From the NCBI RefSeq assembly GCF_000745345.1, contig NZ_JQNR01000005.1, forward strand, positions 2,666,001 to 2,730,000: a stretch of 64,000 nucleotides of DNA, given 5' to 3'. The number at the start of each line of letters is the position of its first letter. Within the stretch, counting starts at the first letter, position 1. Both the position numbers and the translations under genes were made by a program. This stretch comes from Actinacidiphila yeochonensis CN732 (lineage in GTDB: Bacteria > Actinomycetota > Actinomycetes > Streptomycetales > Streptomycetaceae). Shown piece after piece: positions 46,025 through 54,726 of this stretch. The notes below the pieces were generated by a model. The model was not told the origin of the DNA. It did no database searches and worked only from the letters and a program-made list of their open reading frames with translations.

Positions 46025-47158
46025 ATGTCCGCGACCGCCGTGCCGGTCCCGTCCCGCCTGCCGTCCCTGACCGGCCTGCGCTTCGTCGCCGCGGCGACCG
46101 TCGTCGCCCAGCACTCCAGCATGATCTGGTCGGCGGACGGCGACGAGAGCGCCACCTGGCTGCGGCTGAGCTTCGCCGGGGTCTCGTTCTTCTTCCTGCT
46201 CAGCGGCTTCCTGCTGGCCTGGGCGTGGGAGCCGGGCCAGGCCGCCGCGACCTTCTGGCGGCGCCGCGCGGCCCGCGTCTACCCGACCCACCTCGTGACG
46301 CTGCTGGCCGGCCTGCTCCTGGTCGAGGCCACCGGTCGGCGGGCGGCCACCGGCGGGTGGCTGCCGCAGGTGTTCCTCGTCCAGACCTGGTCACCGCACT
46401 TCGACCTGATGGACCCGGGCGTCAACGGGGTCTCGTGGTCGCTGTGCTGCGAGGCCGCCTTCTACCTGTCGTTCCCGCTGTTCGGACGGTGGATCGCGGC
46501 CGTTCCGGCCCGGTTGCTGTGGCCGTGCGCCGCCGCGACGGCCGGGACGATCATGGCGCTGCCCGCGCTGGTCACCGCGCTGCGGCCGCTCCTCGGCTCC
46601 GGCCCGACCTTCGGCTACTTCCCGGTGTCACTCGGGCAGATGTGGCTGTCCTACGCCTTCCCGCCCAGCCGGCTCCCGGAGTTCCTGCTCGGCGTGCTGC
46701 TGGCCCGGCTGGTCCGGGAGGGCCGGGCCCGCGGCGTGCGGCTGTGGCACGGCGCCCTGGCGTTCACGCTGGTCTACCCGCTGGACGAACGGGCCCCGCT
46801 GCTGTTCGGCATCGCCGCCGCCACCGTCGTCCCGCTGTGCCTGCTGCTGCTCGGCGGCGCCGCGGCCGACCTGCGCGGCGCCCGCACCGCGTTGGGCCAC
46901 CCGGTGGCACGCCGGCTGGGCGAGCTCTCCTTCGCCCTCTACATGTCGCACTACCTGGTGATCGTCTACGGCTGCCACCTGCTCGACCCCGCCCACGCCG
47001 GCGGCCCGCTCGGCAGGACCCTGGTCACCCTGCTGCTGCTGGCGGTCTCGGCCGCCGCCGCGTGGCTGCTGCACACGGCCGTGGAGAAGCCGTGGATGCG
47101 GCGGCTGGGCGGTCCTCGGCGCTGGCCGGCGGCCCGCCCGAGCGAGACGTCCGGGTAG
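46025..47158 (+). CDS. Membrane acyltransferase, acyltransferase-3 (OafA/YrhL) family
   Basis: 377 residues with about ten membrane helices. Family marks: LTGLRFVAAATVVAQHSSM (conserved His in helix 1), WRRRAARVYPTHLV after helix 2, and NGVSWSLCCEAAFYL with the conserved SWSL-E block. These enzymes O-acylate sugars, macrolides or other small molecules from acyl-CoA. ATG 46025 is set by GGGAG just upstream; the open frame to 45992 adds 11 residues without support. It is divergent from PKS-B and ahead of the imine-reductase-like gene, so acylation of the polyketide product's hydroxyl is a reasonable guess. Confidence 0.88.
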   Translation: MSATAVPVPSRLPSLTGLRFVAAATVVAQHSSMIWSADGDESATWLRLSFAGVSFFFLLSGFLLAWAWEPGQAAATFWRRRAARVYPTHLVTLLAGLLLVEATGRRAATGGWLPQVFLVQTWSPHFDLMDPGVNGVSWSLCCEAAFYLSFPLFGRWIAAVPARLLWPCAAATAGTIMALPALVTALRPLLGSGPTFGYFPVSLGQMWLSYAFPPSRLPEFLLGVLLARLVREGRARGVRLWHGALAFTLVYPLDERAPLLFGIAAATVVPLCLLLLGGAAADLRGARTALGHPVARRLGELSFALYMSHYLVIVYGCHLLDPAHAGGPLGRTLVTLLLLAVSAAAAWLLHTAVEKPWMRRLGGPRRWPAARPSETSG

Positions 47159-47352
47159 GCCGGCCCGGGCCCGCACCCGGCTCCACCCCCGCCCGGCGGG
47201 ACCCGCGACCGCTCCGCGCACGCCCGGGTGGCGCGACGCGGCCTCATCCGGCGGTCCTGCGCACCCCCGTACGCGCCCCGCGCACCCCGTACGGCGCACC
47301 ACCCACCCGAGCCCACCCGAACCCGCCCCACATCCCCCCACTGGAGGTACCG

Positions 47353-47454
47353 ATGCGCACACCACCGGCCGCGGCGACGCGGCCACGGCCCCACCCGGAC
47401 CGAGGTCCGGGGACCTGTCCCGACTCCCCTCGCGTACGCGGAGGGCGGCGATGA
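47353..47454 (+). CDS. Possible 33-residue leader ORF coupled to the imine reductase gene
   Basis: ATG 47353 follows ACTGGAGGTACCG, a strong ribosome site. It encodes a basic Pro/Arg-rich peptide whose TGA overlaps the next gene's ATG as ATGA (47451-47454). It has no resemblance to known proteins. It may be a leader whose translation feeds the next gene, or chance. Confidence 0.4.
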   Translation: MRTPPAAATRPRPHPDRGPGTCPDSPRVRGGRR

Positions 47455-48353
47455 CCGCCGGGGCCGCCGGGGCCGCCCCCGGACAGGCACCGGTGACCGT
47501 CGTCGGCCTGGGCCTGATGGGCGCGGCGCTCGCCGGGGCGTTCGTCACCCGAGGGCATCCGACGACCGTGTGGAACCGCTCGCCCGGCAAGGACGGCCCG
47601 CTCGTCGAGCGCGGCGCCACCAGCGCGGCCACCCCGGCCGAGGCGTTCACGGCGGCCCCGCTCGCGGTGCTGTGCGTCAAGGACCACGAGGCCGTACGGG
47701 AGATCCTCCGGCAGGCGGGCGAGGCACTGTCCGGGCGGGTGCTGGTGGACCTCACCACGGGGACCTCCGAGGACGCCCTCCGGACCGCGCGGGAGGCGGA
47801 GGGCTTCGGCGCCCGCTACCTCGACGGCGCGATCCTGGCCACGCCGGACGCCATCGGCCTGCCCGACACCGCCATCCTCTACAGCGGCCCCACGGCCCTC
47901 TTCACCGAGCACGAGGCCACGTTGGCCGCCCTCGGCGGCAGCCCCCTGCACCTGGGCGCGACCGAGGGGCTCGCGTCGCTGTACGACGTGGCGCTGCTCG
48001 GCGCCATGTGGTCCTCGCTCAACGGAGTCCTGCACGCCACGGCGCTGGTGGGCTCCGAGGGCGTCGGCGCGGACGCCTTCGCGCCCTTCGCCGGGATGCT
48101 GTTCCAGGCCATGGGGGTGTTCGTCACCCGCTACGCCGAGCAGATCGCCGCCGGCGACTTCACGGCCGACGACTCCACCGTCCGCACCCATCTCGCCGGG
48201 GTCGCCCACCTGGTGCGGGAGAGCGCCGTCCGGGGGGTGGACGGGACCCTCCCGGGGCACCTGAGGTCCGTCCTGACCGAGGTGGCCGCCCGCGGCCACG
48301 CCGAGGACAGCTACGCGAGCGTGGTGGAGTACTTCCGCAAACCCGCGCTCTGA
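47451..48353 (+). CDS. NADPH-dependent imine reductase-type oxidoreductase
   Basis: 300 residues. A Rossmann domain (VVGLGLMGAALAGAF then TVWNRSPGK, NADPH-type Arg/Ser) and an all-helical domain used for dimer formation, as in beta-hydroxyacid dehydrogenases. The catalytic Lys of those enzymes is replaced by Asp in LASLYDVALLGAM, the mark of imine reductases. TTGTSEDALRTAREAE and YLDGAILATPD also fit that family. It would reduce a cyclic imine to an amine, which matches a PKS line with reductive release plus an aminotransferase in the same locus. GGAGG precedes the ATG. Confidence 0.85.
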   Translation: MTAGAAGAAPGQAPVTVVGLGLMGAALAGAFVTRGHPTTVWNRSPGKDGPLVERGATSAATPAEAFTAAPLAVLCVKDHEAVREILRQAGEALSGRVLVDLTTGTSEDALRTAREAEGFGARYLDGAILATPDAIGLPDTAILYSGPTALFTEHEATLAALGGSPLHLGATEGLASLYDVALLGAMWSSLNGVLHATALVGSEGVGADAFAPFAGMLFQAMGVFVTRYAEQIAAGDFTADDSTVRTHLAGVAHLVRESAVRGVDGTLPGHLRSVLTEVAARGHAEDSYASVVEYFRKPAL

Positions 48354-48674
48354 GGGCGGAGGTCCGGGGGCCGGCGGTCCGGAGCGCCGCCGGCCCTCGG
48401 ACCGGCGCGGCGGCCCGCCGGGCGGACACACGGCCGCCCGGCGGGCCACCACGCGGGCCCCCTGCGCCGTCGGCCGGCGCGAGCGCGAGTGCGGGGGCGG
48501 CAGCCGGCGACGGCAGCATCGAACTCCCCGGCCGGCCGCCGGACCGCTTCGACATCGCGCGGGACGTCCTTCTGCCCTGACCCAGCGGAAGAGAGGGCTC
48601 CCCATGGACGACAACGGACTTCCCCGACCGGCGTACGATCGGGCGGATTCCTGACGGCCGGGTGCTGACGGCGC
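48354..48674. other. Intergenic stretch with no confident gene
   Basis: 321 nt between convergent genes. A short frame ending IELPGRPPDRFDIARDV at 48580 faintly resembles the tail of Uma2-like proteins, possibly a remnant. GC falls to the right, marking the edge of the lower-GC island. Confidence 0.45.
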
Positions 48675-50036
48675 TCAGCTTGCCCGGAGTCGTTCGAGGA
48701 ACTCCGCGACACCGTCGACCTGGCGGTAGGCCGTGAAGGCCGGTGCGAGATCGCGAACCAGCGTGACGCATCGCGGGGCGCCGATCCGCGTGGCCAGGTC
48801 GAGCGACTCGCCGGTGAGGGCGAGTGCCTGCTCGATGTCGTTGGACCGCAGGTGCCCCTTGGCCTGGTAGGTCAGAAAGATCCCGCGTGTCTTGTCCCGG
48901 GCTTGTGGCAGCAGGGCCATGCCCTCAATGATCCGGACGTGAGCCTCCTCGGTGCGGCCGAGGTCGAGCAGACATTGGCCGGAGTCGACAGCGAGGTCGG
49001 CCGGGCTCATCCACGCGCACCAGTCCGGCGCGGGGTCTGCGGCATGCACGCCCAGGGCGTCCTCGGCCTGTGACAGGTCGCGGTAGCAGGCCGAACGGTC
49101 GCCGAGCGCCGCGTGGGCCCTGGCCCTGCGCAGGAACAGCAGAGACCGGGCGGTGGGGTGGCCAGTACCCGACAGGGCGAATCCGAGCTGCTCGACGGAG
49201 ATCTTCGGCTCGCCGAGCCAGTTCGCCTGGTAGGCGAAGTCCGAGAGCACCCCGGCGCCGTGATCGCGGTCGCCGGCGGCGTGGGCGGACTGCAAGGCGG
49301 CGCCCCAGAGCTTGCCGGCTGCCCAGTGTCGGCCGTGGTCGAAGCGGTACCAGCCGCCCGCAGTGGCGAGGGAGGCCGCGAGCAGGTGCAGGCGGCGGCC
49401 GGTGGCCTCGCTGTAGCGGCCGTCCTCGATCAGCTCGGTGACGGTGGCGAGGTGGGCGTCCATCAGGCGAATGGTGTGCTGGCGCTGCTCGGTGGGCAGG
49501 GCCGTCAGCTTCGCGCTGGTGTCCTCAAGCCAGTCCACGAGTTCGGGGTCCACCCTTTTGCCGCCGAACGCCGAGACGAGGCGTCCGGGTTCGATCGTGG
49601 CCCACTGGGAGGCCAGGCCAGCCAGCGAGGTGGCGCTGTAGGTCATGAAGCTACGGCGGTCCATGGAGGCTCTCTGTGCGTCGTGGAGCGCTCGGACGGT
49701 ATAGGCCGCTCCCAGCGGCAGCGGCTCGTCCCGTCCGGGCAGCCAGTACGGCCAGCCGTATGCCTCCACGTCCGTGATCGGGACGTCGAAGGCCTCGGCG
49801 ATCAGCAACTGCGATTCGAGGTTCGGAGTCTTGCGCCAGTTCTCCCATCGGCTTACGGCCGTCTTGTCGGCGCCGGAGCGAAGCCCGTGACGGCGAGCCA
49901 CCCGGTCGAGGACCGTGGCGAAGTCGCCCTGGGACCAGCCACGCAGGGTGCGCGCATAGGCAACGGGATGCCGGATCGGGTCGTCCACAGCGCCCATCCC
50001 ATCATCGATGGTGACCGCGAGCCTACCGTCAGCCAT
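48675..50036 (-). CDS. XRE-family regulator with long helical-repeat domain
   Basis: 453 residues. The HTH (about 25-75) reads ARTLRGWSQGDFATVLDRVA then KTAVSRWENWRKTPN. The rest (about 115-453) is helical with TPR-like spacing (RLHLLAASLATAGGWYRF, RSLLFLRRARAHAALGDRSA). Such Streptomyces regulators often sit beside the operon they control, here the divergent Gfo/Idh-DegT-Nudix genes. A second start at ATG 49997 is possible because ATG 50036 lacks a ribosome site and nearly touches the repeat at 50040-50059. Lower GC than the PKS genes. Confidence 0.88.
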   Translation of the reverse strand: MADGRLAVTIDDGMGAVDDPIRHPVAYARTLRGWSQGDFATVLDRVARRHGLRSGADKTAVSRWENWRKTPNLESQLLIAEAFDVPITDVEAYGWPYWLPGRDEPLPLGAAYTVRALHDAQRASMDRRSFMTYSATSLAGLASQWATIEPGRLVSAFGGKRVDPELVDWLEDTSAKLTALPTEQRQHTIRLMDAHLATVTELIEDGRYSEATGRRLHLLAASLATAGGWYRFDHGRHWAAGKLWGAALQSAHAAGDRDHGAGVLSDFAYQANWLGEPKISVEQLGFALSGTGHPTARSLLFLRRARAHAALGDRSACYRDLSQAEDALGVHAADPAPDWCAWMSPADLAVDSGQCLLDLGRTEEAHVRIIEGMALLPQARDKTRGIFLTYQAKGHLRSNDIEQALALTGESLDLATRIGAPRCVTLVRDLAPAFTAYRQVDGVAEFLERLRAS

Positions 50037-50039
50037 GGT

Positions 50040-50059
50040 GGGACAACCCCGGGACTACC
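50040..50059. promoter_or_regulatory. Direct repeat, candidate XRE operator
   Basis: GGGACAACC (50040-50048) and GGGACTACC (50051-50059) are 11 nt apart, about one helical turn, in the gap between the XRE gene and the Gfo/Idh operon. Probably bound by the XRE protein. Confidence 0.45.
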
Positions 50060-50144
50060 GGCAAAGTCTTTCCGGTCACGCTGAGTCGGGCTGTACTCGA
50101 CGCACACCGAAGATCCCCCTTCGCGAAGCGGAAGGAATGTGCCC

Positions 50145-51137
50145 ATGAAACGGCGTGCCGCGGTCATCGGACTCGGCCATCAGGCGGTCGATGACCACCT
50201 GCCCGGCCTGCTCGACTCCATCCGGGCCGAGCTCGTCGCCGTCTGCGACAGCAACCCGACTACCCTGCGTGAGCGTCAAGAGCAGCTCCAGGTAGCCGCC
50301 TTCACCCTCCCCAGCGACCTGCTGGATGCGGTGAAGCCGGACTTCGTCATAGTCGCCGTCCCGCACCATGCCGGCCGGGCCGTGATCAAGGAGTGCGCCA
50401 AGCGCGGCGTGCACGTGCTGAAGGAGAAGCCGTTCGCCACCTCGCTCGCCGAGGCCCGCGAACTCGCCCAGATCTGCCAGGCCGGGCAGATCGAGCTGAT
50501 GGTCACCCTCCAGCGCCGGTTCAATCCGATCTATACCAGCGTGCTGGGCCTGCTCGACCAGATCGGTACCCCGTTCCTGATCGACGGCCAGTACACCTTC
50601 CACACCGACCACCCCGGGGCCGGCTGGCGCGGGGACATCAAGCAGGCCGGCGGCGGCTGCATCATCGACATGGGCTATCACCTCATCGACCTGCTGCTGT
50701 GGTACTTCGGCCTGCCCAACCGCATCCTCGCCGAGTTCTCCGCCGCTGCCGTTCCCGGAGCCGGCTACGACGCCGAGGACACAGCCGTCATCCAACTCGG
50801 CTACGACACCGACCTGTACGGCTCGGTGCTGCTGTCGCGCTGGGCGGCCCCCAAGACCGAGAAGCTGCGTGTCGTTGGCACCCGCGGCTCCGTGCTTCTG
50901 ACCAAGGGCCAGGTGCAGAGGCTCGACCTGAACGGCACGGTCGTGGAGGAGCTGGCCCGCCCGCACGCCCCGGTCAGTGCCGCCACCGCGCAGATCGACT
51001 ACTTCTGCCGGGTCTTGGACGGCGATCGCCCCAACACCTCCGGCCCCGAACAGCACCTCGCCCACGCCGCCTTCATCGCCACGTGCTACGCGTCCAAGAC
51101 AGCCGGGCGCTACATCGATCCGAAGGAGATGCTGTGA
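50145..51137 (+). CDS. Gfo/Idh/MocA-family dehydrogenase
   Basis: 330 residues. NAD(P)-binding Rossmann start (AAVIGLGHQAVDDHLPGLL), the family motif EKPFA after HVLK, and the C-terminal sheet domain with GGGCIIDMGYHLIDLLLWYFG. Members oxidise sugar or cyclitol hydroxyls. Followed with a GTGA overlap by a DegT aminotransferase. This pairing is known from amino-sugar routes in which the dehydrogenase makes a ketone that is then aminated. ATG 50145 is placed by GAAGGA 8 nt upstream. Confidence 0.92.
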   Translation: MKRRAAVIGLGHQAVDDHLPGLLDSIRAELVAVCDSNPTTLRERQEQLQVAAFTLPSDLLDAVKPDFVIVAVPHHAGRAVIKECAKRGVHVLKEKPFATSLAEARELAQICQAGQIELMVTLQRRFNPIYTSVLGLLDQIGTPFLIDGQYTFHTDHPGAGWRGDIKQAGGGCIIDMGYHLIDLLLWYFGLPNRILAEFSAAAVPGAGYDAEDTAVIQLGYDTDLYGSVLLSRWAAPKTEKLRVVGTRGSVLLTKGQVQRLDLNGTVVEELARPHAPVSAATAQIDYFCRVLDGDRPNTSGPEQHLAHAAFIATCYASKTAGRYIDPKEML

Positions 51138-52387
51138 CCACGCTCGCCCTGCTCGGCGGTCAGCCCGAAGCGATCGCCACCGGTCCGCACTTCAGCTGGC
51201 CGCCGATCGACGACGTCACCCGCGCCAGGGTCGCCGCCCAGTTGGACACCGCCGTGTCCATCCCCGGGCGCTCCGGCATCGTGGCCGAACTGGAGGACGC
51301 CCTCAAGGGGTACTTCGGCGTCCGGCACGCGATCACCACCTGTTCCGGCACCGCCGCCCTGCACGCCACCTACGCGGCCGTGCGGATCAAGGCCGGGGAC
51401 GAGGTGATCGTGCCTGCCTGGACGTTCCACGCCACTGCCTCCCCGCTGTTCCACCTGCGCGCGGTACCGGTGCTGTGCGAGACCGGCCCGGACGGCAACA
51501 TCGACCCCGCGAGGGTCGAGGAGCTGATCACTCCGCGCACCCGGGCGCTGATGGTCACCCACCTGTGGGGCCGCCCCGCCGGCATGGCCCAACTGGCGGC
51601 GATCGCGGACGCCCACGACCTGGTGCTGCTGGAGGACGGCTCGCACGCCCACGGCGCCGGTATCGATGGGAAGAAGGTCGGCACCTTCGGCTTGGCCTCC
51701 GCATTCTCCCTCAACGGCCCCAAGCCGCTGTCGGGCGGCGAGGGCGGGTTCGTGCTCAGCAACGATGACGACACCTACTACCGGGTGCTTATGTTCGCCC
51801 ACTACAACAAGCGGTGCCGGTCCGAGATCCCGGACAGCCATCCGCTCGCGCGGTATGCCGTCACCGGCTCCGGCCTCAAGCTCCGCATCCACCCGCTCGC
51901 CGCGGCCCTCGCCTTTGACCAGCTCCACCGCCTCGACGGCTACCTCGCCGGCCGCGCCGAGATCGCCCGCTACCTCACCGAGCACCTCGCCCAAGTCCCC
52001 GGTCTGGACGTTACGCCGGTCCCCGAAGGTGTGATCCACTCCTGGTACGGGTTGACGCTCACCTACCGGCCCGACGAGCTCGGCGGCCTGCCGATCGAGC
52101 GGTTCCACCAGGCCCTGCTGGCCGAGGGCGCCAGCGAGTTCGACCGGTCCGGCTCCACCAGGCCGCTGCACGAACTCCCGCTCTACCGGCACCCGGACCG
52201 ACTGTTCCCCGGACACCCGCAGCACCACCGGCAGTACCCGCCCGGGTCCTTCCCCGTCGCCGAACACACTTACCGGCACACGATCAAACTCCCGGTCTGG
52301 CATCGTGAGCAGGATCTCGCGCTGGCCGATCAGTACGTGCGCGTGGCCGCAAAGGTGAGCGACCATCACAAGGAGCTGCTGGCATGA
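51134..52387 (+). CDS. DegT/DnrJ/EryC1/StrS sugar aminotransferase
   Basis: 417 residues. PLP-dependent aminotransferase of sugar ketones. ITTCSGTAALHATYAAV (phosphate loop), VIVPAWTFHATASP, VLLEDGSHAHGA (Asp and His contacts) and SLNGPKPLSGGEGG with the Schiff-base Lys are present. GTG start overlaps the previous stop; GAAGGAG lies 5 nt upstream. With the dehydrogenase it should convert a hydroxyl to an amine on a sugar or cyclitol; the substrate is unknown. The Nudix gene follows with an ATGA overlap. Confidence 0.93.
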   Translation: MTTLALLGGQPEAIATGPHFSWPPIDDVTRARVAAQLDTAVSIPGRSGIVAELEDALKGYFGVRHAITTCSGTAALHATYAAVRIKAGDEVIVPAWTFHATASPLFHLRAVPVLCETGPDGNIDPARVEELITPRTRALMVTHLWGRPAGMAQLAAIADAHDLVLLEDGSHAHGAGIDGKKVGTFGLASAFSLNGPKPLSGGEGGFVLSNDDDTYYRVLMFAHYNKRCRSEIPDSHPLARYAVTGSGLKLRIHPLAAALAFDQLHRLDGYLAGRAEIARYLTEHLAQVPGLDVTPVPEGVIHSWYGLTLTYRPDELGGLPIERFHQALLAEGASEFDRSGSTRPLHELPLYRHPDRLFPGHPQHHRQYPPGSFPVAEHTYRHTIKLPVWHREQDLALADQYVRVAAKVSDHHKELLA

Positions 52388-52818
52388 CGACGCCCTCCCC
52401 CGACTTCCTGAACCGCCTGGTGGCCGACGCCCGAGCCGATGGCATCACGGGCTTCGTGGCCGGGGCCGTCATCACCGACGCCGACCGGGTGCTGCTCGTG
52501 CGCCGCAAGCCGGACGACTACCTGGGCGGTCTGTGGGAGATCCCCTCCGGCAAGGTCGAGGCTGGCGAGTCCATCCTGGGGGCCCTCCACCGCGAGACCA
52601 CCGAGGAAACCGGCCTGACCATCGACACGGTCACCGGCTACATCGGCCACTTCGACTACACCAGCAGCCGCGGCGGCGCCACCCGCCAGTTCAACTTCGG
52701 CGGCACTGTGAAGGACACCGAGCCGATCGTCCTCACCGAGCACGACGCCTACCAGTGGGCCCACCGCGCCAACCTGCCACCGGTCAGCGCAGCCGTCCTC
52801 GAGCTGATCACCCGCTGA
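52384..52818 (+). CDS. Nudix hydrolase
   Basis: 144 residues. The Nudix box is intact: GKVEAGESILGALHRETTEE then TGL, with the preceding GGLWEIPS. It hydrolyses a nucleoside-diphosphate-linked substrate. Translationally coupled to the DegT gene, it takes the place that a HAD phosphatase has in kanosamine-type operons, so it may act on a nucleotide-linked amino sugar. Confidence 0.92.
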   Translation: MTTPSPDFLNRLVADARADGITGFVAGAVITDADRVLLVRRKPDDYLGGLWEIPSGKVEAGESILGALHRETTEETGLTIDTVTGYIGHFDYTSSRGGATRQFNFGGTVKDTEPIVLTEHDAYQWAHRANLPPVSAAVLELITR

Positions 52819-52922
52819 CCACCCCGCACGAGCCGTACGACCCACTCACGCAGCTGTCGAGGGCGTGCCGTACGGCTCTCCGCTTCCAGGACCGTCCCAG
52901 GGCGGTCTTCGGGCTCACCCTG

Positions 52923-52954
52923 TCCGGCTGACGGGCCGTCGCCTGTCAGCCGGA
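52923..52954 (+). terminator. Stem-loop after the Nudix operon
   Basis: TCCGGCTGAC (52923-52932) pairs perfectly with GTCAGCCGGA (52945-52954) across 12 nt. It lies between the convergent Nudix and ammonia-lyase genes and could serve either. Confidence 0.55.
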
Positions 52955-53055
52955 GATGCTACGGGGCGCTGCCGCCCACCACGAGCAGCTTCACAGGGAG
53001 CCCGCCCCGACCAACCAACAGCATCCCGTCGGCACAGAGGGCCCGCGTCCTCGGG

Positions 53056-54726
53056 CTACCCGATGGCCGCCTCCACCTCCCGGTGCAGCCGGCCGGAGGC
53101 GATCAGGCCGGCCACCCGCTGGATGTCGTCCTCCATCCCGCGGTCCCGGTCCAGCGCGGGCGACACGGCGCGGACGGCGGCCAGCGCGGCGGCCGTCGCG
53201 GGGCTGAGCCGGTCCGGGCCGCGCAGTTCGGCGGCCTGGCACAGGGCGAGCAGGTGGATGGCGGCGACCTGCCGGACCGTCTCGACCACTGTCCGGGCGT
53301 CCCGCGCGGCGATGGTGCCCATGCTGACCTTGTCCTGGTTGTGGGCCTCGGTCGAGCGGGAGAAGGACGACGCCGGCATGGTCAGCTTCAGCGCCTCCGC
53401 CGTCAGCGCCGAGGCGACCAGCTGGAGCGACTTGAAGCCGTGGTGCAGGCCGGCCTCCCAGTCGTCGTCCGCGAACCGCGGGATGAGGTTGGGGGTCAGG
53501 CCGTTGTTGTACTTCTCGTCCACGGCCAGCTGCAACTGCCGCTCCAGCAGGTCGCCCACGCTGGCGACGGCGGTCTTCAGGGCGTCCATGGCCTGGCCGA
53601 TGTGGCCGCCGTAGAAGTTGCCGCCGTTGACCACCACGCCGGCACCGGTGTCGAACAGCGGGTTGTCGTTGGACGAGTTGATCTCGACCCGGGTCCACTC
53701 CGACGCCCACGTGAGGGTGTCCCGCAGCACCCCCGTCACGTGCGGCGCGCAGCGGATCGAGTAGCGGTCCTGGATGGGCCGCTCCAGCGTCCGGAACCCG
53801 GCGCCCCGCGGCATCGCCCCGGTGGCGTGGCCGGCCTGGTTCGGCACGGCGGCACCCTCCTGCTCCCGGCCCAGCAGCCGGCGGACCAGCCGGGCGCTGG
53901 CGACCGACCCGGCGTGCGGCTTCTGGTCGAAGACGAACGCGGTGAAGTGCAGCGGGTTGCCGTCCAGCGCCTGCGAGGCCAGGGCCGTGCACAGGTCGGC
54001 GGTGAAGGCGAGCTCAGCGGCGTCGCCGAGCGCCAGGACGGCGAACCCGGCCATGAACGACGTGCCGTTGACCAGGGCCAGGCCCTCCTTCGAGGCCAGC
54101 GAGACCGGCTCCAGGCCCGCCTCCGCCAGGGCGGCCGCCGCCGTCCGGCGCTCGCCGCGGTGCAGCACCTCGCCCTGGCCGGTGAGGAGCGCGCCGACGT
54201 AGGAGAGGGGCACCAGGTCCCCGCTGGCTCCCACCGAGCCCTGCTCGGGGATCAGCGGGAGGATGTCGTGGTTGAGGCAGTCCAGCAGCAGCGCGACCAC
54301 CTCCGGCCGGATGCCGGAGCCGCCCCGCGCCAGGCAGTTGGCCCGGGTGATCATGGTCGCCCGCACCACGTCGGGGGCGGCGGCCGGGCCGGTCCCGTTG
54401 CGGAACCCGGCGATCAGGTTGGCCTGGAGGGCCTCCACCTTCCGGGCCGAGATCTGCCGCCGCGCGCTGTCCCCGAAGCCGGACGTGACGCCGTAGACCG
54501 GCAGCCCGGCGGCGACCACCTCGTCCTTCAGCCGCACCGAGTCCCGCATCCGGAGGACGGCGTCCTCGTCCAGCAGGAAGGTGCGGCGGCCGGGCCGGCG
54601 GGCCGCCGCGGCCACCTCCTCGACCGCCACGGACCGCCCGTCCAGCCGCGTCTCGACGGGGCGGGGCGCGGGCTCGGTGAGCCTCTCGTCATCCGGCGGG
54701 TCGCATTTCTCTACCTCGACTGTCAC
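53056..54726 (-). CDS. MIO-type aromatic amino acid ammonia-lyase (PAL/HAL/aminomutase family)
   Basis: 556 residues. The self-forming MIO cofactor triad is ASG in GSVGASGDLVPLSYVGALL. Also seen are the inner-loop VYGVTSGFGDSA with catalytic Tyr, FMAGFAVLALGDAAEL, QDRYSIRCAPHVTG and SSNDNPLFD. The ring-selectivity stretch reads LQANLIAGFRNGTG, with Ala-Gly where typical PALs have an aromatic pair and TALs a His, so the substrate (Phe, Tyr, His or an aminomutase reaction) cannot be set from the motif. GTG 54726 follows AAGGAAG at 9 nt. If it makes cinnamate, the AL domain of PKS-A is an obvious user. Confidence 0.9.
   Translation of the reverse strand: MTVEVEKCDPPDDERLTEPAPRPVETRLDGRSVAVEEVAAAARRPGRRTFLLDEDAVLRMRDSVRLKDEVVAAGLPVYGVTSGFGDSARRQISARKVEALQANLIAGFRNGTGPAAAPDVVRATMITRANCLARGGSGIRPEVVALLLDCLNHDILPLIPEQGSVGASGDLVPLSYVGALLTGQGEVLHRGERRTAAAALAEAGLEPVSLASKEGLALVNGTSFMAGFAVLALGDAAELAFTADLCTALASQALDGNPLHFTAFVFDQKPHAGSVASARLVRRLLGREQEGAAVPNQAGHATGAMPRGAGFRTLERPIQDRYSIRCAPHVTGVLRDTLTWASEWTRVEINSSNDNPLFDTGAGVVVNGGNFYGGHIGQAMDALKTAVASVGDLLERQLQLAVDEKYNNGLTPNLIPRFADDDWEAGLHHGFKSLQLVASALTAEALKLTMPASSFSRSTEAHNQDKVSMGTIAARDARTVVETVRQVAAIHLLALCQAAELRGPDRLSPATAAALAAVRAVSPALDRDRGMEDDIQRVAGLIASGRLHREVEAAIG

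Noticed and set aside
48603-48653. 16-codon ORF after GAAGAGAGGG
   Set aside because: Too short, no coupling to another gene.
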